64,000 nt of DNA from Paragyromitra xinjiangensis (lineage: Eukaryota > Ascomycota > Pezizomycetes > Pezizales > Discinaceae). The stretch is taken from the NCBI GenBank assembly GCA_038503065.1, contig JBCAMK010000016.1, forward strand, positions 372,001 to 436,000. The letters run 5' to 3'. This document shows positions 12,329-25,970 of this stretch, in pieces; position 1 is the stretch's first letter, and the number at the start of each line of letters is the position of its first letter. The position numbers and the translations under genes are program-made. The notes beneath the pieces were generated by a model, which saw only the letters and a program-made list of their open reading frames with translations, did not search any database and was not told the origin of the DNA.

Positions 12329-13517
12329 GTGGGTAGATAAGCTCTTCACCAGGCAGTGCAGGGCCTTCTTATACGGTCCACATACCTCCCGCCAAGAAAT
12401 GCATGACTAGCTCATCCCCTTAGCAACGGCGTGGGATTCCCGCCATTGGGCATATACCTGTGTCACACCGTATCTCTCAACCATGATTTAGTGTCCAAGT
12501 GGCACCTTGCGATGGACTCGGACAGCATTGCAACAGCCACAAATTAAGACAAGGCTGAGATTAGTTACTGTCTACTATAGGTGCTCACGTCCGTATCTAT
12601 GTGTAGTCGTTATATGGAGAAAAATGAATCAACGTAGCCAAGCTCAAGCCCGAGACACCTTCGCTGGGATTGCGGCCGAATGAGCTGGCTTGTGCCGTCT
12701 TTTACCGAGACAGCTCCGGTGGAGTGATAACTCCAACTCCAACCTTTAATCAAGATGAGTAGGTGTAAATAAATAGCCTGGAGCAGTCAAACCTGGAATT
12801 TTTGCTGTTAAGATCGAACGAGTCTTATTAAAAGAGCTACGGACCGGTTCGGCGCTGCAACCGTATGATTTTCTCGAGTGGCCACATACGCCACTTACTC
12901 GGGGAACCATCTAAGCATGTGATCATCGATTAGGCCTTGGGTTAGACGAGCTAAAAATCGATACCAACCCCCACTTTCTATTTAGAAACGAATTTTCTTA
13001 TCTCTTGCTTCAAATATTCAATTTTCCCTTACTCTTCATCCTCTCTTATCAAGAGAACGGTTCTAGGTGGAACAAAATCTTATCAAGAAACTGCTGATTT
13101 TGGACCCGACCCAGAAATGTCACTACTAATAGCTGCTTAGGGATCTAGAATTCAACCCATGATGGCGCCTCCAGCGCTGAGTATTGACGTTCTGTCCTCT
13201 CAAATCTGGTGTCAAACTTGGTCATCCTCATTAAATTACTATTTTCCATTTTCAGCCAATTATCCTCGGAAATGTGCGCCGAAGTATGTGAATACGAAGA
13301 ATATACCAATCTTGTGTTCGTTATTTCTGCCAAGACGAGTGATTACCGGTGGATGGTAAACTGAGCCGGGTAACATAACTTATCCTTAGCAACAACAGCT
13401 TCTTTCCTTCTACAGCCAAACACCCGCCTCGCGAGTCACGACACCTCCGACATCACAAAAAACACCTTAAACCCCGCGAATCTCCGTTCAACGCTTCGCG
13501 GAATTATATCTTTCACC

Positions 13518-16500
13518 ATGTCGGGCAATTCCAACATGTTCCTTTACTCGCTGACGGTGCTCCAACCGTCATCTATCACTCAAGCCATCCTTGGTGCCTT
13601 CAGTGGGAAGAAGCAACAGGAGATTATTGTAGCCCAAGGTTCGCGATTATCGCTACTGCGACCAGATCCTACACAAGGGAAGGTACACTCAGTACTCACA
13701 CATGATGTTTTTGGTATCATCCGATGTTTGGCGGCGTTTAGGCTGGCGGGGAGCTCGAAAGGTATGTTTTCTTTTTGTGACTCCGTTGTCCTTTCCTTTT
13801 TTTGCCTCCGCAGCTTAGTGATGTTTTGGAAGCGACATAAGGTCAGCGCGTCCCGACGAGGATGACGAGGCGGTGGAGGAAAACGTGCATAGAACACGTT
13901 GCGAAGAAAATTGGGCTAACAGGGGTGGTTCACAGACTATATCATCGTCGGTTCTGATTCTGGACGTATCACGATCCTCGAGTATCAACCCGCCGCCAAC
14001 AAGTTCCACCGTTTACACCTCGAAACATTTGGCAAATCTGGCGTTCGTCGCGTAATCCCTGGCCAATTTCTCGCATGCGATCCGAAAGGTCGTGCATGCT
14101 TGATTTCGTCTGTGGAGAAGAATAAGCTCGTTTACGTGCTTAACCGTAATGCACAGGCGGAGTTGACAATCTCAAGTCCACTTGAGGCACATAAACCTCA
14201 TTGTCTTGTGTTTGCGCTGGTGGCTCTAGATGTTGGGTACGAAAATCCGGTTTTTGCGGCTTTAGAGGTGGATTACGGAGAGAGCGATCAGGATGCGACA
14301 GGCGTGGCATATGAACAGATCGAGAAAATGTTGGTTTATTATGAGTTGGATCTAGGGCTTAATCATGTAGTGAGGAAATGGTCAGATCCGGTTGATAGGA
14401 CAGCCAATATTCTGTTCCAGGTTCCTGGAGGAACGGATGGGCCGTCGGGGGTGTTGGTTTGCGCGGAGGACAATATCTACTATCGTCATATGGGAAGAGC
14501 AGCTCACAGAGTGCCAATACCGAGAAGACGAGGGGCGTGCGAAGATCCAAATAGGAAAAGGTCAATTGTTTCTGGAGTGATGCACAAGATGAGAGGTGCT
14601 TTCTTCTTCTTACTACAGACAGAAGATGGGGATTTGTTGAAAGTCACATTGGATTACGAGGACGACTCAGGTGTCTCAAGGGTCAAAGTGAAATACTTTG
14701 ATACTGTACCTCTCGCGACAAGCTTGCTTATCCTTAAGAGTGGGTTCTTATTTGTGGCGTCTGAAGGAGGAAACCAGTAAGTCACCTTAGTTTCTGAGCT
14801 GCTTGGTACGTTTTATTTACAATGCGCCAGCCATTTCTACCAGTTCGAGAAGCTCGGTGACGATGACGAAGAAGCTGAATTCTCCAGCGAAAACTTTTCA
14901 CCAGATTCATTTGATGAATATACGCCTATCTACTTCCACCCCCGTGCACCTGAGAATCTCTCCCTCGTTGAGGCAATTGATAGCATGAATCCTGTTATTG
15001 ATTCCAAAATCGCCAACCTGACGGATGAAGACGCGCCCCAGATCTACACTGTCTGTGGGACAGGTCCTCGCTCGACTTTCCGTATTCTTAAACATGGTCT
15101 CGAAACTACTGAGATTGTGTCTTCTGAACTACCAGGTGTCCCGAGCGCTGTATGGACGACAAAGTTGACGAACGGAGATGAGTTTGATGCTTATATAGTC
15201 CTATCGTTTACCAACGGTACATTGGTACTCAGTATTGGCGAGACTGTGGAGGAGGTTACGGATACAGGGTTCTTGTCCTCAGCACCTACACTAGCTGTCC
15301 AACAGCTTGGAGACGACGCCTTACTACAAGTTCACCCGAAGGGTATTAGGCACATTCGCGCAGATAGAAGAGTCAACGAGTGGCCTGCACCCCAACATAG
15401 ATCAATTGTGGCTGCATCCACTAATGCGCGTCAAGTCGCTGTAGCCCTCTCTAGCGGCGAGATTGTATACTTCGAGATGGACTCTGACGGTCAACTTGCT
15501 GAGTACGAAGAGAAAAAAGAGATGAGTGGTACGGTTACATGTCTCTCACTTGGCGATGTGCCTGAGGGCCGTGTTAGGTCCTCGTTTCTAGCTGTGGGAT
15601 GCGATGATGCAACAGTCAGGATCCTATCACTGGATCCTGACTCTACGCTAGAGAGTAAGTCTGTACAGGCATTGACATCCGCGCCGTCGAGTCTGTGTAT
15701 CATGGCGATGCCGGATTCCGCAGCAGAGACATCAAAGAGCTCGACACTATATTTGCATATTGGCCTCTATAGTGGGGTTTACCTCCGAACTGTCCTTGAT
15801 ACAGTAACCGGGGAGCTGACAGACACTCGGACTCGCTTCCTCGGCCCCCGCCCCGTCAAGATCTTCAAAGTAATTGCGCAGGGTCAACCCGCAGTCCTAG
15901 CTCTCTCTAGTCGTCCTTGGCTAGGCTATAACGATGGCCGCGGCCAATTCATGCTCACCCCATTAACATACCCAATGCTTGAGTGGGGCTGGACCTTCAG
16001 CAGCGAACAGTGCCCAGAGGGAATGGTCGGAATCCAAGGCCAGAACCTCAGAATCTTCACCATCGAGAAACTCACTGATAACCTTCAACAAGAGAGCATT
16101 CCATTAAGCTATACACCGAGGAAAATGTTAAAGCATCCGGAGCAGCCACTGTTCTATGTCATCTGTGCAGACGCAAACACGCTCAGTGTTGCGACTAAGG
16201 AGAAGTTGCTCGCGGGGGCACAGAACGGGGAAAGCACGGAGTTACCACCAGCAGAATTTGGAAATCCAAAGGGTGAGGGACACTGGGCGAGTTGTATTAG
16301 CGTGGTAGACCCGCTGGGGAAGGAGGTGCTACAAAAGATTGAACTAGAAGAAAACGAGGCTGCTTTCTCAATTGCGGCAGTTTCGTTTGCGAGTCAGGAA
16401 GATGAGACATTCCTAGTAGTTGGTACGGGCAAGGATACAAAACTCTCGCCCAGGTCTTCGACAAACGGGTATATCCACATTTACCGCTTCTTGAACGACG

Positions 16501-17412
16501 GACGCGAGCTGGAGTTCATCCACAAAACTAAAGTCGACGAGCCACCTCTCGCACTCCTTGGCTTCCAGGGTCGTCTCCTCGCGGGTATCGGCCGTGATCT
16601 CAAAGTTTTTGACCTTGGCATGCGTCAACTCCTTCGAAAAGCACAAGGGCAGGTTGCCCCTAATCTTATCACCGGCCTACAGACTCAGGGCTCTAGGATT
16701 ATCGTCAGTGATGTCCAAGAGAGCGTGATCTATGTCGTCTACAAATACCAAGATAATCGGTTAATTCCCTTTGTCGATGACATGATCCCGCGTTGGACCA
16801 CCTGCACAACTATGATCGATTACGAGACCGTTTGCGGTGGGGACAAATTTGGGAACCTCTGGATTGTCCGTTGCCCCCAAAAAGCCTCTGACGAGTCTGA
16901 CGAGGATCCAGCCGGCGGGCATCTCATCCATGAGCGGTCTTATCTTCAGGGCGCCCCTAACCGCCTTGCTCTTGTTTGTCACTTCTACACACAAGATATA
17001 CCAACCTCAATCCAGAAAGCACAGCTTGTGGCTGGCGGAAAAGATACACTTGTGTGGACAGGGCTTCAGGGAACAATTGGCCTCATGGTGCCATTCGTCA
17101 GTAGGGAGGATGTGGATTTCTTCCAGACACTAGAACAACATATGAGAACTGAGGATGCACCATTGGCTGGCAGGGACCACCTAATTTACAGGAGCTATTA
17201 CGTACCAGTGAAGGGAGTGGTCGATGGAGACCTTTGCGAGAGGTTTACATTGCTAGGGAGGGATAAGAAAGCTGTTATTGCACAGGAGCTAGACCGAAGT
17301 GTGAGAGAGGTGGAAAGGAAGATTGCGGTATGTTCCGATCCTGGTTAGAGTTTTGCTTGAGGCTGAAGCTGACGTGCGCGAATAGGACATGAGGAGTCGT
17401 GTTGCGTACTAG
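13518..17412 (+). CDS. RSE1: Pre-mRNA splicing factor RSE1 / SF3B3 (SF3b130)
   Basis: This is the large WD40-type beta-propeller scaffold of the SF3b complex in U2 snRNP, in the DDB1/CPSF-A family, needed for branch-site recognition. Four exons: 13518-13761, 13936-14776, 14831-17327 and 17386-17412. The introns are 174, 54 and 58 bp and keep frame, giving about 1,202 aa, the usual length. The N-terminus [20 protein letters not shown], the junction [18 protein letters not shown], the acidic [17 protein letters not shown] stretch and the C-terminus [16 protein letters not shown] all match the family. The last exon codes only nine codons including the stop. The first intron is the longest and contains an internal CTCCGCAG, so an alternative splice or cryptic micro-exon is possible, but none is needed. 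A core gene, intact. Confidence 0.97.
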
Positions 17413-19335
17413 ATCTTTCAAGTAATGGGTTTCCCAAGAGTTACGTCAGCTATTATTTTAAGCGGAAGTATGGAGAGGTAACAAATGTACTCTAGAGTCT
17501 CCAAGTTATTCTGTTGTTCTCTCCCCTTTTCTTTTCTTTTACGGTTGTTTCTTGTATGTTTTTTTTGTTTTTTGTGTACGGATATGCGGAAAAGTAATGT
17601 GAAAGTGTGAAAGGGTGAAAGTGGATGTGATAGCGGAAGGAACCGTTTGGTTGGTGTCACCGTATTGGCTCGCATAAGCGGACGGTCACACAAATGACCT
17701 GAATAAACAAGGCTGGGGTTGGGGTATTCTAAATCATTTTTTTGATGTCCCTTACTTTGGCGCTGAATGAATACATACCCCCCAATAGTAGCCATTGCCA
17801 GACTACAAAACGGCTCAATGCCATGAACGCCTGGTTTCCTTTGGAATACTGATGAAGCTGCACGACACCGAGTGGAAACAAATACTGTATCTGTGATTCA
17901 GTGATGAGAAACCGCCCCTTTTGTGTGGGAATCAAATACCGTTAGGGGTAAGTATCTAAACACGAGGACGGAAACTTTTGGTTCACTTCAAACGCAAGTC
18001 ATACCTACCAAATGGCCCCCACAAAAAGCCAGCTTCACGGACTGTAGATGGCATAGGATAATCACGCCGGCGACTTAAGTGGGTACGATTAGGAATTATT
18101 TATTGCGTCAGAATCAATCTGTTTGGCCACGACTCTAATTCCGAGCATCTAGATGCAACGCGCTGATCTATGCCGAACATCCCTCTCACTCGGGCGATGC
18201 GGGAAACGCGCACGGCCTTCGCTGTACAAATCCGTATACGAGCCGGATCAAAGCTTTCCGATTTTGAACCTCATGGTTTAGGTTCACTTCAGCTGAATGT
18301 AAGAAAGGGGGACGAACCATGATTTTTTGGTCAAGAGCGCCCCAACCTTATTCAGATCACCCCTACGATCATCCACTCATGCAAGTCAATAACGCAAACG
18401 GGTTGGCATTAGGCGCGATATCGCGAATAATTATAAATCAACAACCCTAACCCTGGTTCGCCGAGGGTAGTTGCCGGCGGTAAGTAGTGAGACACTAACG
18501 CCAAGAATAGCTATTTTTGCAGTTATCGTGCGTCTAGATGTAACTGAAGGACTCTGAAATTTTGTAGGTTTTTAGAGCGAGACGTAAATAGCCAGTAGAC
18601 AGATGCTATGCTTAATTGATTGAATATAACAGGAGTTGCGTGGATTAAAAGTGGGGAGAGCGTTGGCGTTTCGTTACCGACAACTCAAAATACACTCATA
18701 CCTAGCGCCACGAGATCCTTTCTGGAAAGAGATCCCCCGGCCCGTCCTTTTCCGTTGGGCGATCTTTGGGCTTATCGGGTCGTGGGATGTGCTTTAGGTA
18801 GAAAAGGGATGGCTGTGGTATGGCTGAATTTACTCCCGACTTGCTGCTGTATCGTTCATGACCCATCACTCGCTGCTGAATAGAGCTTTGGTGGGGTGTG
18901 AATGCCCCCGGCAGGGCCGGCAGTGCACTCGACCTGTCGTACTCAAACACATATTCTGATGCACAGCGGTACCAAAAAGACTGTTGATCGGTTATTCGTT
19001 GCTTTTTTCCCAATCGTTCGATTGTTGAGCTTTTCAATGCCCGTGCACGTTTTGCAACGTAGTGCCTCTTGTATGTGACAGTCCAATAATTACAGCAGCG
19101 AATGAGGCGTTGAGGAAAAAAAGGAAATATGTGAGTTTCTGCGTAAGACATGCAATGATGACCGGTAATTTCTTGCCCTGGTCCCTAGTGGGCTTGGGGG
19201 GAGACTTTCCAACCAAAAGTACATAGAGTCGCTTATCAACGCATAACCAAACCTTCGTCTTGCTGTCATCTTTACTCGAATTCAGGGTTGACTGCTAGAT
19301 CTTAAATTCCCCTTTCTGCAGGACGTGACATCACC
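17413..19335. other. Intergenic region between RSE1 and the PigL_N-like gene
   Basis: About 1.9 kb. The first 200 bases are T-rich and probably include the RSE1 3' UTR. There is a telomere-like pair at 18443-18454. A 149-codon open frame on the minus strand (19151-18702) has an ATG but no recognisable domain, and I do not call it a gene. Confidence 0.55.
18443..18454. repeat. Interstitial telomere-like repeat
   Basis: AACCCTAACCCT, two telomere-type units about 0.9 kb upstream of the next gene. Confidence 0.7.
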
Positions 19336-21300
19336 ATGGCGGAACTATTCGCATTGCTTACTTCATTAACCCGTCTCATCTCAACGGGAACCAACTTCTC
19401 AACTCAACTTTCTCAGTTCATTGACGGCTTCCGTTCACCACCTCAAAACGCTCAAGCTCTAGCGCACGAGCTCCAGGAACTCTGTTCGGTACTCGATAGG
19501 CTGTGGAGGATATTCAGCAGTCGACAACCGCGCGAAAACGACCCGTTGGTGAATCTACAGAATGTACTCGATAGTTGCGACGAGAGGTTCGGGGAACTGA
19601 AGAAGTTCGCGAAGGCTCATGTGGTGCAAGAGGGTGATCGGGCGATTTCGCGACAGCTGAAGAGATGGAAGTGGTCGTTTCAAGAGAAGGAAGTAGCTGC
19701 GTTGAAGCATCAGTTGGAGATGTATAAAGCGACTTTGAGCATTGCTCTGGTGCTTTCAACTCAGTAAGCAATTCCTCTCTCCGCACACTCTCCTCCCATC
19801 CCCGCTCCGAAGTGTGTATTTTTGGGGCTGCGATTACTTAGGTGTTAATATATATCACCTGATGCAGCAGGGAAACGACATCGGTTAAAGGAGCAGCCGC
19901 TCAGATCCGAGAACGCATACGGGAACTCGACAACCGGCTCCTCAAAGACGGAGATAAGGCAAAATCCGACGCCGCGTACTCATCTAGCGATGTGCTGAGG
20001 AGATATCTCGACAGTTGCAGCAAGTTGAGCGCTTTTTCCCCACGCTCATCTACTCCAGTATACCAGAAACGGATTAGTTCTCTATTGCCAAGAGTTGCAG
20101 AGGATGAAATCCAGTCTCTATATCAGAGAAGCAAATCTGCTCCTCCGTCAAATGCTGGTAAGTGACTACTACATATTTAATCAATGAAACCAAGCCTCAT
20201 AAATATATAGATCTGGGACTCGGAGAAGACATAATTAGAAGTGCCTCTGCGACTTCCATGAGGCCGGCTAGATATGCATCTGGACGAAACCCTAATAGGA
20301 GGCATTCTGACATAATCCAAAAACCACAAACTGAAAATGTCAAGAGGAATTCCGATCCCAAGCTACAATTGCGCGAAAAGTTTCACAATGAGAAGGGAAT
20401 CGAAATGATAGGGATCCAGAAGGTGAAAAGGACAGAAGCAGCAGAAACCAACCCTACCGCAGAGAAAATTTGGGCGGATATGCAGTCCCTTGTTGATCAG
20501 AACTTGCCGCATGAAGCTCTGTCTGCGCAATTCCTTCAGGCTCAATTTCGACTGGAGCAATCTCGCGGTAATACCGACAAGCAACGCAACGGAGGAAATC
20601 CTGACAGTATCGAGCGAGTCAATTTACCTATTAGGCGTGAAGCTGCGGAGCAGAAGATAGCCAAACCCAAACAGCCGCAGCTCCAGAAGAAACCGAGTGG
20701 AGTGAAGAAGGCAGAATCGAAAGGGAATGCCAAAAATGAAAAAGCCAGGGTAAAGGTGGAGGTCCGGGAGGCAGCGCTGTCGCATTCAGAAGCGAAGAAG
20801 AAAGCTGGAAAAGAAAAGAGTAGGATAAAAGCAGCAGCGCAGAAAGCAGCCCTTGAAGAACGGTCGGCCGCGGACAGGGCCAAACAGGCTGCGAAGTACA
20901 GAGGACTTATCCTACCAGGTTCTCAGGCCCCTCAAGTTGCTAGAAAAATCGTTTCGGAGACAGACCTCGTGAAAGACCGAACTGTTGAGAAGTCGAAACA
21001 GGCCTCCGGAGATGGCCCCAAACCAGAGAAAATTAGGCCTTTGAGCAACGGATGGTCACCTATGAATACGAAAATATCAAAGGCTCATGTCTGTAAAGAA
21101 GTTCTAGACGAGTCTCGAATAGAGTACACAGAAGAGGTAGGTTTCTAGCACACCTTCGCATACTGCTCGGGTGATTATTTGGCTCGAATGTGCTATGCTA
21201 ACATAACTATTAGTTGGAATACTTTGTTATCCACCAAAATGTTTCCTTAACAGATCAGATCAATCTTCGGGTTCGTACTAACGAATTACGAGGGGTATAA
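19336..21300 (+). CDS. PigL_N / STAND N-terminal-like protein without NB domain
   Basis: Exons 19336-19763, 19871-20157 (or from 19868; the acceptor is CAGCAG), 20211-21136 and 21214-21300 give about 575 aa. All introns are GT-AG with consistent phase. The first ~200 residues (MAELFALLTSLTRLISTGTN, LAHELQELCSVLDRLW, a DRAISRQLKRWKW helix) resemble the helical N-terminal domain of fungal STAND/NLR proteins (PF17111, PigL_N). Then follows a Ser-rich linker and a long lysine/alanine-rich region (about 300-480) likely to be coiled coil or disordered. No NACHT, NB-ARC, ankyrin or WD repeats follow. The last exon is inferred from a GTAGGT donor, a GCTAAC branch point and a TAG acceptor; without it the protein ends at 21148. 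Either a stand-alone signalling or inhibitor protein, or a truncated NLR. Family call moderate. Confidence 0.72.
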
Positions 21301-24300
21301 GAAGTTTTGTAGTGGATTATCTAAAACGGGGCAGCATTGTGGGAAAGGTTTTTTGGGAATATATACACGTAGACACGAACTTTCTGTAGAGTAATGGTAG
21401 TTTCAATAAAATACTTTTTGAATTCCTTGTTAAGGAGTGATAGTGATCTGCTCTCATCGCTGTTCTGTTCTGTGCTATATCTATTCCTCGATAAAAAGGT
21501 TCAATATCACGGAATATTCACATCCCCGAGCAGGAGGTACTATGCTGTAGTGCATGAAGGCTTGACGCTAAGTGCTGGAATAGACCTTTGTCTCGGAAAA
21601 AACTCTCGCAGTGGCTTAATTCAATTTGAGACCCGAGAGCAAGGGCTCAAAGATTCTAGATGTGATATCACCCTAAGGTTTCAAACCTGAGCTCTCGCCG
21701 AACCACAGGTTTCGGGGAATTAGCTATTTATACCTGTGCGCTAGCTTCGAACTTTATTTTGACCTCTTAGCGCCGCTTGGGAGTACTATTGATGCTATCC
21801 TATGCGTTCAGGCTATAAAGGCGCCAGGTGGTGTTTTATAACTTTAGGGTGGGAATCTAGAAGGGCCCGCACCTACAGATATGTGATCTACGCGTCAATA
21901 AAAGTTCATAGCAAAATGTTGATTTCAGGCTTAAGGTGGTCGCTCAACTCCGTTATGTTTCTGTTTCCGGATTCTATTACCTCTGTCGTCGTCACAATTA
22001 CGGGCTTCATGGGTCCCGGCTATTTGTGGAAGGGAATTATTAGAACACGGTCACTGCAGCTGCTGTTGTTTGTTTGCATTGTTAAGTGTTGAGTCTATAT
22101 TCTCTACACTTTACTAATTTCTTCGGTTTATGTGATCCGCTGGTGGTAAACTAATTTTTACATCTAGATTCCTCTTGTCATTATTACAAGTATTTATGGC
22201 TAAAAATTTAGTTCCAAACTCTGGGTTCTGGAGCTGACACCTATAGAATCTCTGGGTGCCATCAAATGTGATAATCACACACTTTCGGTATGTGGGAGAG
22301 TTCTCTCCTGCTCGAGGAGTTGTGTGGTTTACCTCGAGTATTCCGAGGCGCCGCGAGGCATGTAGCGCTTCTGGCACAAAACAGGGTACGGTATGCTGAA
22401 AATGAAGGGTCTTATAAACACGAAACTAGACACCTAGGCTCTCACCCGTGACGAGCTACGGCTCGTTACTAGGTTCAACTATACTGAAGTTGATATCAAT
22501 GGTCTATATCTAGCTATGAGTCTGGGCTTTAGAAATGACACAATGTACCGATAGCTCGTGGAAGCAGTTTCAGATTTCGTAGGAATTCAAGATATGATCG
22601 TATGCATCCTCTCAATTATATCATAACGTGAATATCGGGCACCTTGAGGCAAGCAGCCGAATGGGAATTACATTATCTCCAAGAGTTGTAGCAGTAGTGG
22701 AGTTGGCTCGTAGGAATAGCGTAATTTTTACGGTATACTAACAGGACACTAGTGCCCACGATATATATTACTTAGGAAACGAGAGTGTGGTAACAAAAAC
22801 TTTTAACTGCAACCTCTTAGCGTTTGCTTCAGCGAGAGAAAAATGCCATTCTCGGAAAAATACCTATATCTGCTATAGTACCACTATCAACTGTAGGTAG
22901 CCTGTACTCTCATGCATCCCTAAGGTTGGAGTGCAGTCACGCCATGTAATTATAAACTTGCGTGTTAGTGTAAATAGGACGTGCCTGAAGAAATAATCTT
23001 AGGATTTAATTTTTAGGCTTGGGGCAGTTCTTATATGGCAAGGCTCTTTCGTGGTATTTGATGCTCACCCATAGGCCCAAAGCCTTGTAAAGTAAGTTCT
23101 AGGTGAGACGCTGGTATTATAAGATAAGCTATGATCTGATGCCAAGAGATGTTAAAGATTGCAGTATACTTTCATGAACTAGGTCTCTGCACTAAAGTAA
23201 TACCTCAATAGCACGATTCGTTATGAGAAGCATGTAGAGTTGATACTGGAGCTCTCTCTGAACGTGTAACTCTTTCGATGTAAGTTTCTGTACGGAGAAC
23301 TTTTTTGCCATTTGGGATGGTCTTCATTGAGCCATGCTAGCGAGGCCGGCACCTAGGGTAGAGTAGACAACGCGAGCTTACTAAATGTTGTGGGTAGCAG
23401 GCCTATCAGAGAGCTCTGTATATCCGTAGAATGACTCACGGGGGTATTAATTGTGGTTTCAACGCTTTGACTTGGCAAAGGCTTGCGCCCTAGAGACTCT
23501 CATAGCTTAATCTGTTCACGGGACTGAAACGAAGAGAAAAGGTGGTATCTATAATGAATCGGAGGATGTACACCGCAACCCATATAGTTGAATGCGCCTA
23601 ATAGAAATCTATTTACTACTATGAAGTCGGGCACTTCGATCGAGTGATAAACTATGACGAGGTGTAGATACGTATGTATTCTAGCCCTGGCACTGTTTGC
23701 CACCAAGAATATGGTAAGGCTAATAACCGCCTGGGCTTGAGACTTAAGCATTTGTTACAAGGCTCTAGTAATAAGTGACCGAATAATAGGGGTTGCAATA
23801 ATAGTGAACAGTCGCAGTCATGAGACACGCATATCTTAAGCCACAAATGGCTCAGTGACTCTGCCTCTGTGGCCGAGTCACTCAACCACAATAGAAACCA
23901 GGGCATTAGTTTAAAGATAATCGTAATGCTGTGGTGAAAGTTGCGGTTTTATCCTCTACTATCTTTTGGAGTTATTGTAGGTATGCTTTCTTCGAGCGAT
24001 AGGATTTCTTTCTTAACTGAGTAGGAAAGCAACATGATGTGGAAGGGGAGCTTTTCCACTGCGAATTAAGATCACCGTCGCTACTACCTAGTAGTTTTCG
24101 ATGCAGACCCATACCCGTTCGATTACTTATTGCACCAAATTAAGGTTAACCACTCGGCTGCCCCGCCTTCCCCGTTAGTGCTGTTGGGAAACAGCTTTAT
24201 CCCTTAACATAGATAAAAACCACCAACTGATTGTAGACAGGTTATTATTATGGTTGGCATAACTAAAGGGTTGCGAGTCTGATTTTAGGATACCTAAAAA

Positions 24301-24422
24301 ATTGTGCGCCTCGTGCCGAGGTTCGTTCGCAAGGCATTTCAAGTCTACTGCGCCATACGCAACACTATCCATGTTACGAAATTTGGTAATCGCTACTTTT
24401 TGCATGCGCTTATGCAGTATCT

Positions 24423-24456
24423 TCAGGCTTGGAGCTTTCAAGCCTGAGTTTGGGGC
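24423..24456. repeat. Dispersed palindromic repeat, copy 1
   Basis: CAGGCTTGGAGCTTTCAAGC followed by CTGAGTTTGGGG. Inverted halves GGCTTG/CAAGCC with a G-rich tail. Preceded by GCAGTATCTT, as in copy 4. Confidence 0.7.
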
Positions 24457-24524
24457 GGGGGCTGTGAAGAAATTCGTGGTACGTAAATGGTGGGGTTAAC
24501 ATGAATGGCTCTCGTCTTTTTGTC

Positions 24525-24558
24525 CTGAGGCTGAGAGATCTCGAGCCTGGGTTTTGGT
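24525..24558. repeat. Dispersed palindromic repeat, copy 2
   Basis: GAGGCTGAGAGATCTCGAGC followed by CTGGGTTTTGG. The central GAGATCTC is a perfect palindrome. Confidence 0.7.
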
Positions 24559-24689
24559 AGCGAGGGTTACCGCTACGTATTGCTTTTTGTGGCTTGAATA
24601 TGTATCTTGAACGAGTTTTAAGAATCAGGAGTGGTAGATCAGTTCTCGTCTATAAGCGATAGGTTAACGGTGTTCCCCGTTTCCTCATT

Positions 24690-24724
24690 CTCAGGCTTGG
24701 GGATCTCGAGCCTGGGTTTTGGGG
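24690..24724. repeat. Dispersed palindromic repeat, copy 3
   Basis: CAGGCTTGGGGATCTCGAGC followed by CTGGGTTTTGGGG. Preceded by CCGTTTCCTCATTCT, a flank shared with copy 6. Confidence 0.7.
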
Positions 24725-25935
24725 TGGTACTAGTGTTTGCGGCGCAGAGAGTTCCCTCCTAGATCCTTTGCTCTGAGTTAGGCTCCACTCTTTGTCGCGC
24801 TCAGCTGAGCTTCCCATGCGGAGGATTATTGCTGTTCCTTAGGCTCACGCGACTTTCGGTTCTCCAGTTATTTGCTCTTCCTTGTCTGGGCAGCTTACCG
24901 ACATCATTGGGGGGAACAAGCGCATCTAGTAGGCAGTGCGGATTGAAATATAACCTCGAAAATAGCACTCTGGGTGAGGGTACATATCGAGATCTGTCTG
25001 CACGATGGCTCCTTTTTGGACATCATCACCCGTGGCCATTAACGCGAGCTGGGCAGTGTTTTTATTTTTGCACTTAACTGTGAAGAAGCTGGATCGGCGA
25101 TATTGGCCCTGCCGCTCCTCGCTGAATCAACAGCTGGCTTTGGATCTGCGTGTTGTTTAAGGTAGCTGCTGGGGCAAACTTGATGTTTAATGTAGAACTC
25201 GAGCATTTTTGGGTTGTTTACCCCTACTAGTATACTTGTTGATAGAGGATCGATACCGATATTTGAGAATTACAGTATTAAATACCTAGGTAAGGTATAG
25301 TTTTAGAATATATCATGGCATTCTGCTTCAATGCCATAAATTGTACTTTATTTGTGAGGTTGTTTTATTCATGGGGGCCGGTTCTGTGAGTGAGTGACTG
25401 ACGTTTTTTGTGGGCGAAGCAAGACAGCCCCGGATCTATGTGCTTAGTGATGCAACGCCCCAGAAATGCAATGCCTGCCAGTTTAGAATTTAGTTATATG
25501 TTGTTATGGATAGCGAAACCAAGGGGAAATTTGTATGAGCAGCCTATAATTTAAAGATACTAGAAAAAGGAGCTGGGTAAAGTACGTTCAAAGTGTAAAT
25601 ATGTTAAAACTTAATTTACCACTATAGGTAGCTTACGACGTGGACTACTTTTGTAGTTGTTCCAGTGAGTCGGTCTCTTCTAACAGATTTCTATGGTAGA
25701 TGGGCGAGGCTGCGTCCTACTCGCCTAGGCTATGGACTGCCCCGCCTTGAGCCTTGGCTAGTAGGTAGGTGACGTCACATCGCATCACAGGAGATAGTTG
25801 ATGAAGGACCTTATGCTTATGGCTAATACTAATTGGTAGGAACATAGGCAGTTGCTTATTTTCTTCATCAGGGCTGAAGGGATACGAAAGCTAGAGGCGT
25901 TGCGCGTACGTTGGCTATCACCTTCGTGCAGTATC

Positions 25936-25970
25936 CTCAGGCCCGGGGCCCGAGCCTGAGTCTTGGGGGC
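25936..25970. repeat. Dispersed palindromic repeat, copy 4
   Basis: CTCAGGCCCGGGGCCCGAGC followed by CTGAGTCTTGGGGG. The centre is replaced by a GC palindrome, but the arms and tail are kept; preceded by GCAGTAT. Confidence 0.65.

Larger units (their letters stand above)
11719..13517. other. Intergenic region upstream of RSE1
   Basis: About 1.8 kb without a supported gene. It holds two short telomere-like CCCTAA pairs (12159-12170 and 12316-12328). The last ~150 bases before 13518 are AC-rich (CACAAAAAACACC), which is compatible with the RSE1 promoter or leader. Confidence 0.6.

Noticed and set aside
18702..19151. 149-codon open frame on the minus strand with ATG
   Set aside because: No recognisable domain, biased random-looking composition, and no supporting context; kept only as a remote possibility.
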